Below, piece after piece: positions 42,602 through 52,212 of a DNA stretch of 64,000 bases. This stretch comes from Palsa-504 sp963739135 (GTDB lineage: Bacteria; Actinomycetota; Actinomycetes; Streptosporangiales; Streptosporangiaceae). Each line of letters opens with the position of its first letter. The first letter of the stretch is position 1. The position numbers and the translations under genes are program-made. Under the pieces are notes generated by a model. The model searched no databases. It was not told where the DNA came from and worked only from the letters and a program-made list of their open reading frames with translations. The stretch lies in NCBI GenBank assembly GCA_963739135.1, contig CAVTZG010000009.1, positions 159,770 to 223,769 on the forward strand, written 5' to 3'.

Positions 42602-43575
42602 TCACGCCGGCGGGCGGGTGAAGCCGACCACGGGCGACAGCCCTCCCTTGGAATCCGGGAGCCCGTAGGTGTCTTCTTCCACGGGGAAGGCGGCGGTGTA
42701 GGCGTCGATCATGGTGTGGGCGGCGGGGTCGAGGACGATGCCGACGTGCCCGGGGGCGGCCGGGGTCCCGTCGGCTCCGGCGAAGAAGACCAGGTCGCCC
42801 GGCTGGACCTGGCTGGCCGGGACCTGCCGCCCGTAGGCCCACTGGGCCTGGCTGGTGCGCGGGATGGTGATCCCGGCGGCGCGGTAGGCCATCATGGCCA
42901 GGCCCGAGCAGTCGAACGCGTCCGGGCCGGTCGCCCCGTACAGGTAGCTCTTCCCGAGCTGCGCTTCGGCGTAGGCGAGGATCTTCCCGGCGGTGCCGGC
43001 GGGCAGCGGGCCGAGGGCAGCCTGCTGGCACACGGCGCTGCCGGCGGCGGAGACCGCCTGCGCGCCCCCGGCGGCGTAGCGGGCGGCCAGGACAGGACGA
43101 GCTGGACGTAGGACGCGGAGTGGTTGTAGGCGAAGACCGCCTGCTGGAGGTTGCCGGGCGCGCCGTTCGCGACGAGGAGCCGGGCGGCGGCGGGGATGGC
43201 GTCGGCCGGGTCCATGATGTTCCCGCCGTCTCCGTACAGCGCCCAGGTCGACGGCTCGAACTGCATGGGGCCGAGGGCGCCCGTGCTGGACGGCCCGTCG
43301 TTCTGGCCGAAGCCGCTTTCGACTTCGCCGATGGCGGCCAGGACGGTCCACGGGATGCCGTACTCGGTGCCGGCTTTCTTGAAGCCGGCGAGGTAGTTAG
43401 CCGGGATGGAGGCGGCGGCGCTGCTCGCGGCGGGCTGGGCGGTGCAGGCGGAGGCTTCCTGCCCGGTTATCCCGCCGACCGCGCCGGCGATGACGGCGAG
43501 GAGCAGGAGCAGCAGCGCGGCGGCGGCAGAGACGGTGACGGTGGCCGAGCCGCGCTCGGCGGCCGGGTGAGGCAT
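42602..43575 (-). pseudogene. Frameshifted SLT + NlpC/P60 peptidoglycan hydrolase
   Basis: The start at 43575 (MPHPAAERGSATVTV) has GGAGG eight bases upstream. A membrane anchor (AAAALLLLLLAVIAGAVGG) is followed by a lytic transglycosylase domain with the catalytic Glu in IGEVESGFGQNDGPSSTGALGPMQFEPSTW and VFAYNHSASYVQLVL. There the frame shifts. In the new frame an NlpC/P60 domain follows: ILAYAEAQLGKSYLYGATGPDAFDCSGL (catalytic Cys), GDLVFFAG, and PGHVGIVLD (catalytic His). The shift coincides with a tandem GTCCTGTCCT, a 5-base duplication. Such enzymes open the wall for the transfer channel. If real, the shift removes the P60 domain. Confidence 0.8.
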
Positions 43576-43589
43576 CAGGGGCGCCTCCT

Positions 43590-44181
43590 TCAGGAGTTGC
43601 CCGCGCCGGCGGGCTCGATGTCCCACACCAGCCAGCCGGAGCCTTCGGGGGTGAGGGTGACGGCCCAGCCGGCCGTGGACCGGCTGGTGCCGCTGCTGCC
43701 CGTGATGACCTGGGCGGCGGTGACGGTGACGGTGACCGAGCCGGGGGTCAGGTCCCGGATCGCCAGCGCGGTCACGGTCGCGACGGCCACCTGGCGGGCG
43801 GCGGCGCGCTGGGCGAGGACGCCGCGGTCGCCCGCGGCCTGGGCGAGGGCGGGTTCCAGCGAGGCGGCGGCCATCGGCTGCAGCGCGGCCAGCCACGCGG
43901 CGGGAGGCTGCCGCCAGGACCAGGAGTCCCAGGCGGCGGTGAACCGGCCGGCGAGGCTGGCGGCGGCCTGCAGCCGGGCCGGGGGAAACGGCAGCAGCGA
44001 GGCCAGCGGCACCGCCGCTGCCGACGGCTGAGGACTGGCCGTAGCGGCGGGGCGCGCGGTCGTGCTGGCCGGCGCCGCCGGCCCGGCTGCCTGCGGGAGC
44101 AGGGAGCAGCCGCCGCACGGCCAGCCCGGCGGCAGCCAGCAGCCCGGCGGCCCGCCCGGCGCGGGCGGCGCGGCTAGTCAT
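43590..44181 (-). pseudogene. Conjugal transfer accessory protein, N-terminal frameshift
   Basis: The ATG at 44181 overlaps the stop of the replication-relaxation gene (GATGACTAG) and gives MTSRAARAGRAAGLLAAAG, a signal/anchor-like start. The frame that carries the conserved part is different and begins around 44060: AAPASTTARPAATASPQ, ARLQAAASLAGRFTAAWDSWSW, PAAWLAALQPMAAASLEPAL, then VTVTAAQVITGSSG and GSGWLVWDIEPAG. The only start in that second frame is a GTG at 44012. This layout (anchor, linker, NTF2-like domain) is typical of small extracytoplasmic transfer proteins next to VirD4 in actinobacterial ICEs. Confidence 0.6.
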
Positions 44182-45229
44182 CGCCGTCCTGGCCGGGGAG
44201 GGACTCGCCGGCTGCGGCGTTCCAGGCGGGCGGGGCGGGATACGGCGGGTGCCAGGCCAGGCCGCCGGGCGGGCCGCCCGGCCCCTCGCCGTCCGGGCCG
44301 CCACCGTCCGGGGCGGTGCCGGGCGGGGCGAGCTGGCCGAGCCGCAGGCGCGGGCCGGGGCTGCCGGCGGGCAGCCAGGCCGCCCCGGCCGGGCCTTCGC
44401 GGCTGGTGCCGGGGGCGGCGGTCGCGACCGGGACGCCGGGGATCTGCGCGGCCGAGGCGGCGTCACGGATGCCGGGCGGCGGCGGGCCGGCCAGCCGGGC
44501 GTGCAGCGCGGCCTCCCGGCTCGGGCTCCGCAGCCAGAACAGGACCGGGGTGGTGATGCCGGTGCGGGCGGCGAGGGCGGCGTACCCGGCGAGCTTGGCG
44601 GTCACCCGGCTCAGCGGCTCGGTGCCGGTGTCGTACTCGAGGAAGAAGTCGGTGACGGCGGCCGGCTGGCCGGGGACCTGCCCGGACCAGCGGCCGTACC
44701 CGTCAGGGCGGGCGTGGCCGCCCCAGGCGGCGGCGCAGCGCCGCTCGCCCCACCAGCACTCCAGCGCCTGCCGGCCGCCGCTGGCGCGGGCGGCGGCGGC
44801 CAGCGCGGTGAAGATCCCGTTCGCCCCGGTGTCGTGGGCGAGGCGGGGAGACAGGGCGATCGCCATGGACCGGTCGCGGCGGTAGCCGAGGTCCGCGGCC
44901 GTGATGCCGTCCTCGGCGGCGAGCAGCATCGCGCCGGCCTCGTCCAGGATGAAGTGCAGCGGGGACGACCCGGCGGGGGCCAGGGGCCGGAACCGGTCGA
45001 CGGCCCGGTACTGGTAGAGCGTTGTCATCCGGGCGGTGGCGGCCCGGCTGGTGCCGAAGGCGAGCTGGGTGACCTGGTCGGTGGTCAGGACGCGGTGCTC
45101 GCAGATCATGCGCAGCAGCCACCGGTCGCGGGCGGTGAGCCGGGCGGCAAGCTCAGCGGCCAGCTGCGGGCTGCGGGCCAGCCGTCCGGCGGAGCGAGGC
45201 CGGCCGGGGCGGGCATAGTAGGCAGGCAT
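44174..45229 (-). CDS. Replication-relaxation family protein
   Basis: 351 residues. A winged-helix region lies near the N-terminus (RLTARDRWLLRMICEHRVLTTDQVTQLAFG, then RAATARMTTLYQYRAVDRF). The conserved core follows, HFILDEAGAMLLAAE, then FTALAAAARASGG and DFFLEYDTGTEPLSRVTAKLAGYAAL, with the acidic EYDTGTE typical of the family. The C-terminal 100 residues are Pro/Gly-rich. This family is found next to VirD4 in actinobacterial conjugative elements and is proposed to act at the origin. It is the nearest thing to a relaxation protein in this window. Confidence 0.88.
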   Translation of the reverse strand: MPAYYARPGRPRSAGRLARSPQLAAELAARLTARDRWLLRMICEHRVLTTDQVTQLAFGTSRAATARMTTLYQYRAVDRFRPLAPAGSSPLHFILDEAGAMLLAAEDGITAADLGYRRDRSMAIALSPRLAHDTGANGIFTALAAAARASGGRQALECWWGERRCAAAWGGHARPDGYGRWSGQVPGQPAAVTDFFLEYDTGTEPLSRVTAKLAGYAALAARTGITTPVLFWLRSPSREAALHARLAGPPPPGIRDAASAAQIPGVPVATAAPGTSREGPAGAAWLPAGSPGPRLRLGQLAPPGTAPDGGGPDGEGPGGPPGGLAWHPPYPAPPAWNAAAGESLPGQDGDD

Positions 45230-45261
45230 GGGGTGTCCTCCTCGGGGGACGAGACGGCGGG

Positions 45262-47808
45262 TCAGGTGCGCCGGCGCAGCCGGGGGTCGGCTCCGGCAGC
45301 CTTGGGCGGCGGGGCGGTGCCGGGCGTGCCGGGGGTCCCGCTGTGGGCGGCGCGGGCCGCCTTGCGGACGAGCCGTGCCCGGCCCGGGACCGGCGGCGGC
45401 AGCGGGCGGGTCCTGAGCGTGAAGGCGGGCGTCTCGGCGCTGCTGGCGACGAGCCGCGCGGCGGCCTGGTAGGCGTCGAGGTGGCTGAGGTCGTGGGCGG
45501 TGAGCACCGGGGCGGTGTGGTGCTCCAGGTCCCGGGCGTCCTCGGGGCTAACGGAGAAGATGACCTGGGAGCGGGCGTTCGCCGAGATGCCCTGGCGCAG
45601 GTCCGGCGGGAGCTGGGCGAGGTTCTGGTGCGCCATGGTGACGGCGAGCCGGTAGGCGCGGGCCTCGGCCAGCATGTCTTCGAGCGGGTAGGGCAGGTTC
45701 AGGAAGTTCTGGCACTCGTCGATGTACAGGCCGGCGTCCGGGCGGGCGTGCTCGGGCAGCCGGGCGCGGCGGGCGGCGGCCTGCCAGGTGCGGGCGACGA
45801 TGAACGACCCGACGAGCTGCGCGGTCTCCTCGCCGAGGATGCCCTTGGGCAGCCGGGCCAGGCACAGCCCGCCGTTGTCGAGGACCTCGGCCATGTTGAA
45901 GGTGGACGGGCCGGCCGCGATCGCCTGCTTGGCGAACCGGCGGAGCAGGAACGCGCGCAGCTTGTTCATCAGCGGGCCGACCGCCGCCGCCCGCGATGCC
46001 GGGGACATCTCCTCGTACCAGCCCCAGAAGTCCTTCAGCACCTGGTCGCGGACCCCGGAGGTGAGGCGCTTGCGAGTGGCGTCGTCGCCGAGCAGCGGGG
46101 GGATGTCGGCCAGGGTGACCAGCCCGGACCCCGGGGGCACCGAGCCGAGCAGGGTCAGGCACGCGGCCCTGAAAATATCGTCAGTCCTGGGTCCCCAGAA
46201 CCCGGCGAAGATCCGCCGGAAGATCCCGGTGACGTTGTCCACGATCATGTCGGTGTCGGTGCCGGACCCGTCGCCTTGCAGCACGTTCAGGCACGGTGGC
46301 GGGTGCCTGACGTCGCCGGGGTCGAACAGCACCACCTTTCCTGCGGACTCTTCGGGGAGGCGGGCGATGATGTCGGTCACGGCGTCGCCCTTGGGGTCGA
46401 TGAAGACGACCCCGCGGCTGGCCTCGGCGTCGGCGAGGATCTGCCCGGCGATCAGCGTGGTCTTGCCGGTGCCGGTCGGCCCGCAGATCCGCAGGTGGTG
46501 GCGGGCGTCGGGGACCGCCAGGCCGACCGGGCGGGGCGCCCCCGCGTCGGAAACACCGAGGGGGCGGACGCCTGGGCCGGGGAGCGGGATGGCGGGCGGC
46601 GGCGGGACGGCGCGTGCCCCGGCGCGGGCCAGCCCCGGGAGCGCCGGGTCGGCGGGCAGCCGGGCGATCGCCGCCAGTTCCGGCACGGACAGCAGGTCGC
46701 CCCTGGGCAGCCGGCGGGAGCCGATCGCGGCGGCGGGGTGGCGAAGGCGTCGGCGGGCCAGCCAGTTCCGCCCGGTGAGCAGGGCGGTGGCCGAGGCGAG
46801 GGCGTGGGCCAGGCCGCGCAGCCGGGCCGCCTGCTGCGCGGCGGCTGTCCGGCGCTCCCAGCGGCCTGCGCCGTCGGGGGCCTGGACAGGGGCGGTGGTA
46901 GCGACCGCGTAGCGGATCAGGGTTTCCCACTGCGGCCCGGCGAGCTTGGCGGTGGTCTCGCGGATCTCGGCGGCCAGGTCGGGGTCGGCGCGGCCGGCGG
47001 CCCGGGTGCGGCTGGTGCCGTGCCCGGGGCTGGCCAGGTCCAGCAGCCGGGAGGTGATCCGGGCGGACTGCCCGGAGCGCTGCTTGCGGGCGGCGCGGCG
47101 GGCCTTGCGGAGCCGGGCGCCGGTGACCGGCCGGGCGAGGACCTGCAGGACGGCGTGCTCGCCGTCGGCAAGGCCGGCTGCGGCCCCGGCCAGCGCCCGC
47201 AGCGGCGCTTCGGGGTCATGGCCGGTGGACAGCGGCAGGATGTCCGGGCGGGCCAGCCGCAGCGTCCCGCCGGCCACGACGGCTTCGGGCGGCAGCGGCG
47301 GCCCGGCGGGGGCGGTGACGGTGTGCGCGCCGGGCCAGGCGGCTTCGACGGCGCGCTCGATCAGGCCGGGCGGGAGGGTGCCGGGCACCCACAGGCGGAT
47401 GCTCATCCCGGCGGCATCGCCGCCGGCCCAGGCGTACTCCCAGCCCAGGTGCGGCTGCCCGTGCCACCAGCGTGCCCAGGCGGGGCGCAGCAGCCCGGTC
47501 AGGTGCCCCCACAGCGCCGCCGCGCCGGCCGGGCCGGCCTGCGGCGGGGCCAAGACGGTCACCTGCCGGGCGGCCTCGGCGAAGGCCGCATGCTGCCGTC
47601 GGCGCAGCCAGGCCCGGCTTGCCAGGGCGGCGGTCACCGCGACGGCGAGCAGCGGCCCGGCGACCGGGCCGTGATGCTCTAGGGCGGCGAGCAGCAGCCG
47701 GGCCAGGTGCGCGGTGTAGCCGCCGGGGTTGGTGAGGTAGCGGCCGGCCGGGCCGCCGGGCGGGGCCGGTGACGGGCCGGGCCGGGCGGTGAGCAGGCTG
47801 GATGTCAT
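45262..47808 (-). CDS. virD4: VirD4-like type IV coupling ATPase
   Basis: 848 residues; ATGA overlap with VirB4. Membrane segments lie near residues 35-65. The ATPase core has Walker A CGPTGTGKTTLIAG at about residue 440, VVFIDPKGDAV just after, Walker B GLYIDECQNFLNLP at about residue 690, and the C-terminal VTMAHQNLAQLP and SQVIFSVSPEDA. Such coupling proteins bring the DNA to the secretion channel at the cell membrane. The VirD4-TraG family match and operon context are unambiguous. Confidence 0.93.
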   Translation of the reverse strand: MTSSLLTARPGPSPAPPGGPAGRYLTNPGGYTAHLARLLLAALEHHGPVAGPLLAVAVTAALASRAWLRRRQHAAFAEAARQVTVLAPPQAGPAGAAALWGHLTGLLRPAWARWWHGQPHLGWEYAWAGGDAAGMSIRLWVPGTLPPGLIERAVEAAWPGAHTVTAPAGPPLPPEAVVAGGTLRLARPDILPLSTGHDPEAPLRALAGAAAGLADGEHAVLQVLARPVTGARLRKARRAARKQRSGQSARITSRLLDLASPGHGTSRTRAAGRADPDLAAEIRETTAKLAGPQWETLIRYAVATTAPVQAPDGAGRWERRTAAAQQAARLRGLAHALASATALLTGRNWLARRRLRHPAAAIGSRRLPRGDLLSVPELAAIARLPADPALPGLARAGARAVPPPPAIPLPGPGVRPLGVSDAGAPRPVGLAVPDARHHLRICGPTGTGKTTLIAGQILADAEASRGVVFIDPKGDAVTDIIARLPEESAGKVVLFDPGDVRHPPPCLNVLQGDGSGTDTDMIVDNVTGIFRRIFAGFWGPRTDDIFRAACLTLLGSVPPGSGLVTLADIPPLLGDDATRKRLTSGVRDQVLKDFWGWYEEMSPASRAAAVGPLMNKLRAFLLRRFAKQAIAAGPSTFNMAEVLDNGGLCLARLPKGILGEETAQLVGSFIVARTWQAAARRARLPEHARPDAGLYIDECQNFLNLPYPLEDMLAEARAYRLAVTMAHQNLAQLPPDLRQGISANARSQVIFSVSPEDARDLEHHTAPVLTAHDLSHLDAYQAAARLVASSAETPAFTLRTRPLPPPVPGRARLVRKAARAAHSGTPGTPGTAPPPKAAGADPRLRRRT

Positions 47809-49643
47809 GGCAGCAGGTCCTCCTGGTCGTCCTCATCAGCCGCGCCGGGCGAGGCCGGCCCGGCCGCCGCCGGCTGGCCGGCCTGCATCCGGGCGATCTC
47901 GGCCGGGTCGCTCGTGCACAGGAAGTGCTCGGCGGGCGAGGCCAGCGCCTGGAACGACACCCGGGAAGACGGCCCGGCCGCCAGCAGCCCCTCGCCCCGG
48001 CGGGCCGACAGCAGCAGCTGCCGCTCCCCGGCCGACAGCCGGAACTCCTCTGCGACCTTGGCGATGGCCTGTGGTGCCTGGCGGAGCAGGGTCTGGGTGG
48101 CGGAGTTGGCGATCACGGCCCGGCCCAGGTCGGTGGACAGCACGTCCTCGGCGTCCTGGGTGACCGCGGCGAGCCCGGCCCACGCCTTGCGGGCGCTTTT
48201 GGCGAGCCGGAACAGGAACTTCGCGCCCTCGGGGTCGCGCATCAGCAGCCACGCCTCGTCCACGGTGATCAGCCGCCGCCTGCGCCGGGCGGGGTCGGAG
48301 ACCGCCCGCCAGGTGGTATCCAGGGCGAGCAGCGTCGCGGCCGGCCGCAGCTCGTCGGGGACGTCGCGGAGGCTGAAGACGACCAGGTGCCCGACGGGGC
48401 GGGTGGTGGTCGGGGCGGCGAACAGGCCGGAGTGGCTGCCCTCGGTGAACGGGACGAGCCGGTCGGCCAGCGCGGTGGCGGCCGGCGTCTTCGCGGCGCG
48501 CAGCGCGGTCGCGAGGGCGGGCAGCAGCGGGGCGGGCCGCGCCCAGGTCCGGGGGTCGGCGGTGATCCCGGCCCGCTGGTAGGCGGTCATGATCGCCTTG
48601 TCCAGCGCCGCCCGCTCGGCCGGGGACGGCTCGCCGCCGCACAGCACCGCGACCACGGTGTGGATGAACAGGGCACGGCGGGTCAGGGTGTCCGCCCTGG
48701 CCCGCCCGGCGGCGGGCAGGTCGAACGGGTTCAGGTGCACGCCCGGCGCGCCCAGGTGGATGTACGCGCCGCCCACGGCTGCGGCGAGCCGGGCGTACTC
48801 GTCCTCGGGGTCGATCACCCAGCACTCGGTGCCCTCGTACAGCGACCGGAGGATCTCCAGCTTGGCGAGGTAGGACTTGCCCGCGCCGGAGGCGGCGAGG
48901 GTGACGGAGTTGTGGTTCGGCTGCGCCCACCGGTCCCAGGCCACCAGCCCCGGCCCGGCGGTGTTGAGCCCGTACAGCACGCCGGGCAGCGCGTCCGGGG
49001 CGGCGGGGTCGCGGGGCAGGTCCGGGGAGGTGAACGGGAAGCTGGCGGCGAGCGCGGCGGTGTCCATGGTGCGGCGCATCAGCAGCTGGTCGGTGCCGGC
49101 CGGCAGCGTCGTGGCCCAGCCCTGCAGCGAGCGGAAGGTCGCCGGGACGGTGACCAGCAGCAGCGACGCGGCCAGCGCCCGCACCGCCTGTGTCTCGGCG
49201 GCCAGGTCCTCCTCGGAGCCGGCGTGGACGGTCAGGTACAGGCCGAGCCTGAACAGCTTGCCCTCGCCCCGGGCCAGCCGGTAGGCCAGGTCGCGGGCGT
49301 CGTCGGCGGCGGCCTCGGTGTCCGGGTCGTCCAGCTGTCCCCGGTCGATGCCGGCGCGGCGGCCGGATTCCAGGCGGGCGCGCTGGCGGCGCAGCCGGGC
49401 GGCGGCGACCGCGACCGGGATCGGCTCGATGTGCAAGGTGACATCGACGCGGCCCGGGTAGGACAGCAGCGGTTCCAGCCAGCCGGCGCTGACTTCGGCG
49501 GGGTAGCCGGTGACGGCGAGGGTGGCGGACCAGTCGTCCCCGGTGCGCACGTGCCGGGCGGCGACCTCGACCGACGGCGGGCCGGGCATGTCCGGGGCAC
49601 CCGGACCGCCTGCGGCGGCGCGGCGTTGCCGGCGGAGGCTCAT
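47805..49643 (-). CDS. virB4: VirB4-like conjugation ATPase
   Basis: 612 residues from ATG overlapping the PrgI-like stop (ATGA). An N-terminal domain with VRTGDDWSATLAVTGYPAEV and TFRSLQGWATTLPAG is followed by the ATPase core: Walker A LAASGAGKSYLAKLE at about residue 250, VIDPEDEYARLAAAVGG, Walker B RRLITVDEAWLLMRDP at about residue 458, and AAVTQDAEDVLST. It energises assembly of the type IV secretion machinery. The frame stays open upstream for another 1.9 kb but there it reads other genes out of frame. Confidence 0.93.
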   Translation of the reverse strand: MSLRRQRRAAAGGPGAPDMPGPPSVEVAARHVRTGDDWSATLAVTGYPAEVSAGWLEPLLSYPGRVDVTLHIEPIPVAVAAARLRRQRARLESGRRAGIDRGQLDDPDTEAAADDARDLAYRLARGEGKLFRLGLYLTVHAGSEEDLAAETQAVRALAASLLLVTVPATFRSLQGWATTLPAGTDQLLMRRTMDTAALAASFPFTSPDLPRDPAAPDALPGVLYGLNTAGPGLVAWDRWAQPNHNSVTLAASGAGKSYLAKLEILRSLYEGTECWVIDPEDEYARLAAAVGGAYIHLGAPGVHLNPFDLPAAGRARADTLTRRALFIHTVVAVLCGGEPSPAERAALDKAIMTAYQRAGITADPRTWARPAPLLPALATALRAAKTPAATALADRLVPFTEGSHSGLFAAPTTTRPVGHLVVFSLRDVPDELRPAATLLALDTTWRAVSDPARRRRRLITVDEAWLLMRDPEGAKFLFRLAKSARKAWAGLAAVTQDAEDVLSTDLGRAVIANSATQTLLRQAPQAIAKVAEEFRLSAGERQLLLSARRGEGLLAAGPSSRVSFQALASPAEHFLCTSDPAEIARMQAGQPAAAGPASPGAADEDDQEDLLP

Positions 49644-50594
49644 GCGGGCCTGCCCGCGCTGGTGACCGGCCGGCCGGGCAGGGCCGTCCGCCCGGCCGGC
49701 TGAGGCGGCGCGGCGGGGTCGGCGCACGCGGCGAGCAGCGCTGTGACCTGCCCGCCGTCGAGCACCTGGACCTGGAGGCCGGCGCCGGCCAGCAGCCGGG
49801 CTGCCTCGCCGGCCCGCTGGAGGGCGCGCCCGGCGGTGCCGCCGGGGCGGCCGGCCCCGTGGCCGGGCTCGCGGACGATCAGCAGCGCCTGCCGGGTGAG
49901 CACGTCCCGCTCGGCGGCCAGGCCGTCGAGGAACGAGGCGTGCTCCAGGGCGGCCTGCTCCAGGGCCGGGTGGGGCAAGGCCGGGGCGGCGTCGCGCAGC
50001 GCCGCGACGGCGGCAGACAGGTCGGCCCGCCCGGCCCGGACCAGGATCTGCACCGGGCCGGTGAGCGAGTTCAGCCACCGGCCGTAGGCGGCGGCGAGGG
50101 CGTCCTGCTCTTCCGGGCTGCGCAGCGCGAAGTTCACCGTCGCTGACCGCCGCGACGGCGGCGGCCCCGGCGCTGCCCAAGCCGATCACCCCGTCGGGGC
50201 CGACGTGCCGCCACAGCGGCGCGAGCACCGCCGGGGGCGGGGCCGGCGGGCCGGGCGGGGCCGTCCAGGCGGGCGGAGCGGTGATGCCCTCGGGGGCGGT
50301 GACCAGGCGGCGCGGGGCGCGGCGCTGCCGCCAGGCGGCCATCAGGAGCCGGTCCAGCGGCAGGCCGTCCCGCTCCCCGATGACCAGCGCGGTGGCGGCC
50401 AGGCCGGCCGGGGAGGCGAGCGCGGCGAACGCGGGCAGCGGCATCACGTACCGGGTGGCCTGGAAGCCGGCCCAGATGATCACTGCGGCGACTGTGGCGA
50501 TCGCGACCTGGCGGGCGGTCAGCCCGGCGAGGATCTTGTCCGGGCGCTCGACATCGGAGGGGATGGGCACGGAGCCGGGGACTTCGTAGCTCAC
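49640..50594 (-). pseudogene. PrgI-like transfer protein, frameshifted
   Basis: Begins at GTG 50594, overlapping the VirB6-like stop: SYEVPGSVPIPSDVERPDKI, LTARQVAIATVAAVIIWAG and an N-terminal pair of membrane helices, typical of PrgI-family proteins of actinobacterial T4SS. At about 50140 the expected AGCACGGTGAAC reads AGCGACGGTGAAC, one extra G. The rest continues in another frame (NFALRSPEEQDALAAAYGRWLNSLTGPVQILVRAGRADL, then VLDGGQVTALLAAC). It ends 4 bases into virB4. Otherwise conserved and probably active if the base is an error. Confidence 0.7.
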
Positions 50595-51877
50595 GGCGTG
50601 CTTCCTTTCTTGCTGCCGGACGAGCCGCTCTTGCCGCTGGTGCTCTTGCCGTCCTTGCCGCCCTTGGGGGGCGTGCCGGGGCGCAGCAGCGGGGCGATGC
50701 GGGAGAAGATCGCGGCGGTGACGGCGAACCGGACGGCGCGGCGCAGCGGGGACCGCCCGAACGGGGTCAGGACGGGGCGCGCGACCCAGAACGGGATGCG
50801 CATCAGGATGTACAGCAGGCACAAGGTGATCAGGGTCTGCCCCAGGGTGCTGCTGATGTCGCCGGGCAGCCAGCCGGGGGAGAAGAACACCTGCACGGCG
50901 GCGGTCATCACCAGGCCCTGGGCGACCTGGATGGCCAGGGCGGCGGTCAGCGCCCGCCACCACCAGCGGGCGGCCCAGGCGGTCTGCGGCAGGGCGTAGA
51001 GGGCGAGCAGGACCGGGGCGGCGGCGGCCAGCAGCACCACGGCCATCAGCCGGATGACGTAGACCGCCGCGAGCACCAGGGCGAGCACGACCCCGGCCAG
51101 GGCCAGCAGGATCAGGAAGATCCCGCCGGAGCTGACCGAGTTGCCCAGCGTGGTCATCAGCGAGGTCGCGGCCCTCTGCGGGTTCACCCCGCCGGCGGTG
51201 AACGCGGCGGACAGGCCGTTGGCGAGGTCGATCGCCTTCGACATCAGGACCATCGACAGGTTCGCGGTGACGAACCCGATCACGATCCGGGGCGCGATCT
51301 CCTTGGCCGAGTACGAGGTCTGCAGCGTCTCGTGGCTCATCACGATGATCCCGCCGATGAGCACCAGCAGCCCGTAGCAGGCGTCGGCGATCCCGAGCCC
51401 GGTCGACCACAGGGTCCGCACCGCCGCGATGGAGTCCGGCTGCGGGGTCGACAGGGCGGTCCGCCCGATCAGGGACAGCAAGGGGTTGACCGCCGACTTG
51501 ACCAGCCCGGCGAACCAGCTGGTGATCGCGTTGCTGACGTAGCAGCCGAAGTCCAGCAGCCCGCACCCGCCCGTCCCCGGCAGCGACACCGCCTCGGCCG
51601 TCGGCGTCGCGGGCCGGGACCGCGGTGCCGTCGCGGCCGGGACGATCTCGGCCGCCAGGGTGGCGCGGGCGACCGTGACGGCTGCCGCCGGGCGGGCCGT
51701 CGCGGCGGCCGGCCCCGGGCGCGCGTCGGCCACGGCCAGGCCGGCGACGACGGCCAGAACGACGACGGCCAGGACGACGACGGCCAGGACGACGACGGCG
51801 CCCGCGAGGACGGCGGCGCGGCCGCGGCGCGGCCCGCGGCGGGGCCGGGCCAGGCCGGGGGCGCGGGGCAGCCTCAT
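50591..51877 (-). CDS. VirB6/TrbL-like conjugation membrane protein
   Basis: 428 residues from ATG overlapping the pilin stop. A first hydrophobic segment is built from a 15-bp repeat (AVVVL units). A linker precedes GGCGLLDFGCYVSNAITSWFAGLVKSAVNPLL, then at least five further helices (ACYGLLVLIGGIIVMSH, GIFLILLALAGVVLALVLAAVYVIRLMAVVLLAAAAPVLLALYALP, then VTLCLLYILM-type). The C-terminus is Lys/Ser/Gly-rich and cytoplasmic. The PQTAWAARWWWRALTAALAIQVAQGLVM block is typical of VirB6-like proteins of actinobacterial T4SS. It probably forms part of the inner-membrane channel. Confidence 0.88.
   Translation of the reverse strand: MRLPRAPGLARPRRGPRRGRAAVLAGAVVVLAVVVLAVVVLAVVAGLAVADARPGPAAATARPAAAVTVARATLAAEIVPAATAPRSRPATPTAEAVSLPGTGGCGLLDFGCYVSNAITSWFAGLVKSAVNPLLSLIGRTALSTPQPDSIAAVRTLWSTGLGIADACYGLLVLIGGIIVMSHETLQTSYSAKEIAPRIVIGFVTANLSMVLMSKAIDLANGLSAAFTAGGVNPQRAATSLMTTLGNSVSSGGIFLILLALAGVVLALVLAAVYVIRLMAVVLLAAAAPVLLALYALPQTAWAARWWWRALTAALAIQVAQGLVMTAAVQVFFSPGWLPGDISSTLGQTLITLCLLYILMRIPFWVARPVLTPFGRSPLRRAVRFAVTAAIFSRIAPLLRPGTPPKGGKDGKSTSGKSGSSGSKKGSTP
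51746..51798 (-). repeat. 15-bp tandem repeat in the VirB6-like gene
   Basis: Three and a half units of GACGACGGCCAGGAC (plus-strand reading), encoding repeated LAVVV/AVVVL in the first membrane segment. Copy number could vary by slippage in multiples that keep the frame. Confidence 0.85.
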
Positions 51878-52212
51878 CCGCCGACCAGGGACTTCAGCAC
51901 GGTCACGATGACCGGGGCGAGGATCGCCAGCCCGTAGCCGATCGCGGCGGAGCGCAGCGCGGTCTTGGCCTTCTCGACCTCGGCCGGGTCGCCGTTGGCC
52001 ATCAGGTAGCGGACCCCGCCCAGGGTCAGCATCAGCGTGGCCAGGCCGGCCAGGATCCCGATGATCCACAGCGTGGTGTTGTTCAGCACCTGGCTGATCG
52101 AGTCCGCCGCCAGCGGCGGCGACGCGAACAGGGGAACCGCGAGCAGGGCATGGCCGCCGGGCGGCCGGGGGACGCGCCGGAGCCAGGCCGGCGGCCGGTG
52201 GGTGAGCTTCAT
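51874..52212 (-). CDS. VirB2-like conjugative pilin
   Basis: 112 residues from ATG with AGGAGG nine bases upstream. A basic leader and signal-like hydrophobic segment (GGHALLAVPLFASPPLAADS) are followed by two membrane helices: NTTLWIIGILAGLATLMLTLGGVRYLMANGDP, and SAAIGYGLAILAPVIVTVLKSLVGG. The GGVRYLMANGDPAEVEKAKTAL loop is the typical T4SS pilin motif of actinobacteria. First gene of the transfer operon, preceded by a 35-base element shared with the operon at 60.1 kb. Confidence 0.9.
   Translation of the reverse strand: MKLTHRPPAWLRRVPRPPGGHALLAVPLFASPPLAADSISQVLNNTTLWIIGILAGLATLMLTLGGVRYLMANGDPAEVEKAKTALRSAAIGYGLAILAPVIVTVLKSLVGG

Noticed and set aside
45343..47682. Long plus-strand open frame opposite virD4
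   Set aside because: It is the GC-rich antisense shadow of virD4, with Gly/Ala/Arg-dominated translation and no family motifs.
49644..51566. Extension of the VirB4 reading frame by more than 600 codons upstream
   Set aside because: Except for the PrgI-like segment it reads other transfer genes out of frame and has Arg/Pro-rich nonsense composition; an ATG overlapping the previous stop defines the VirB4 start.
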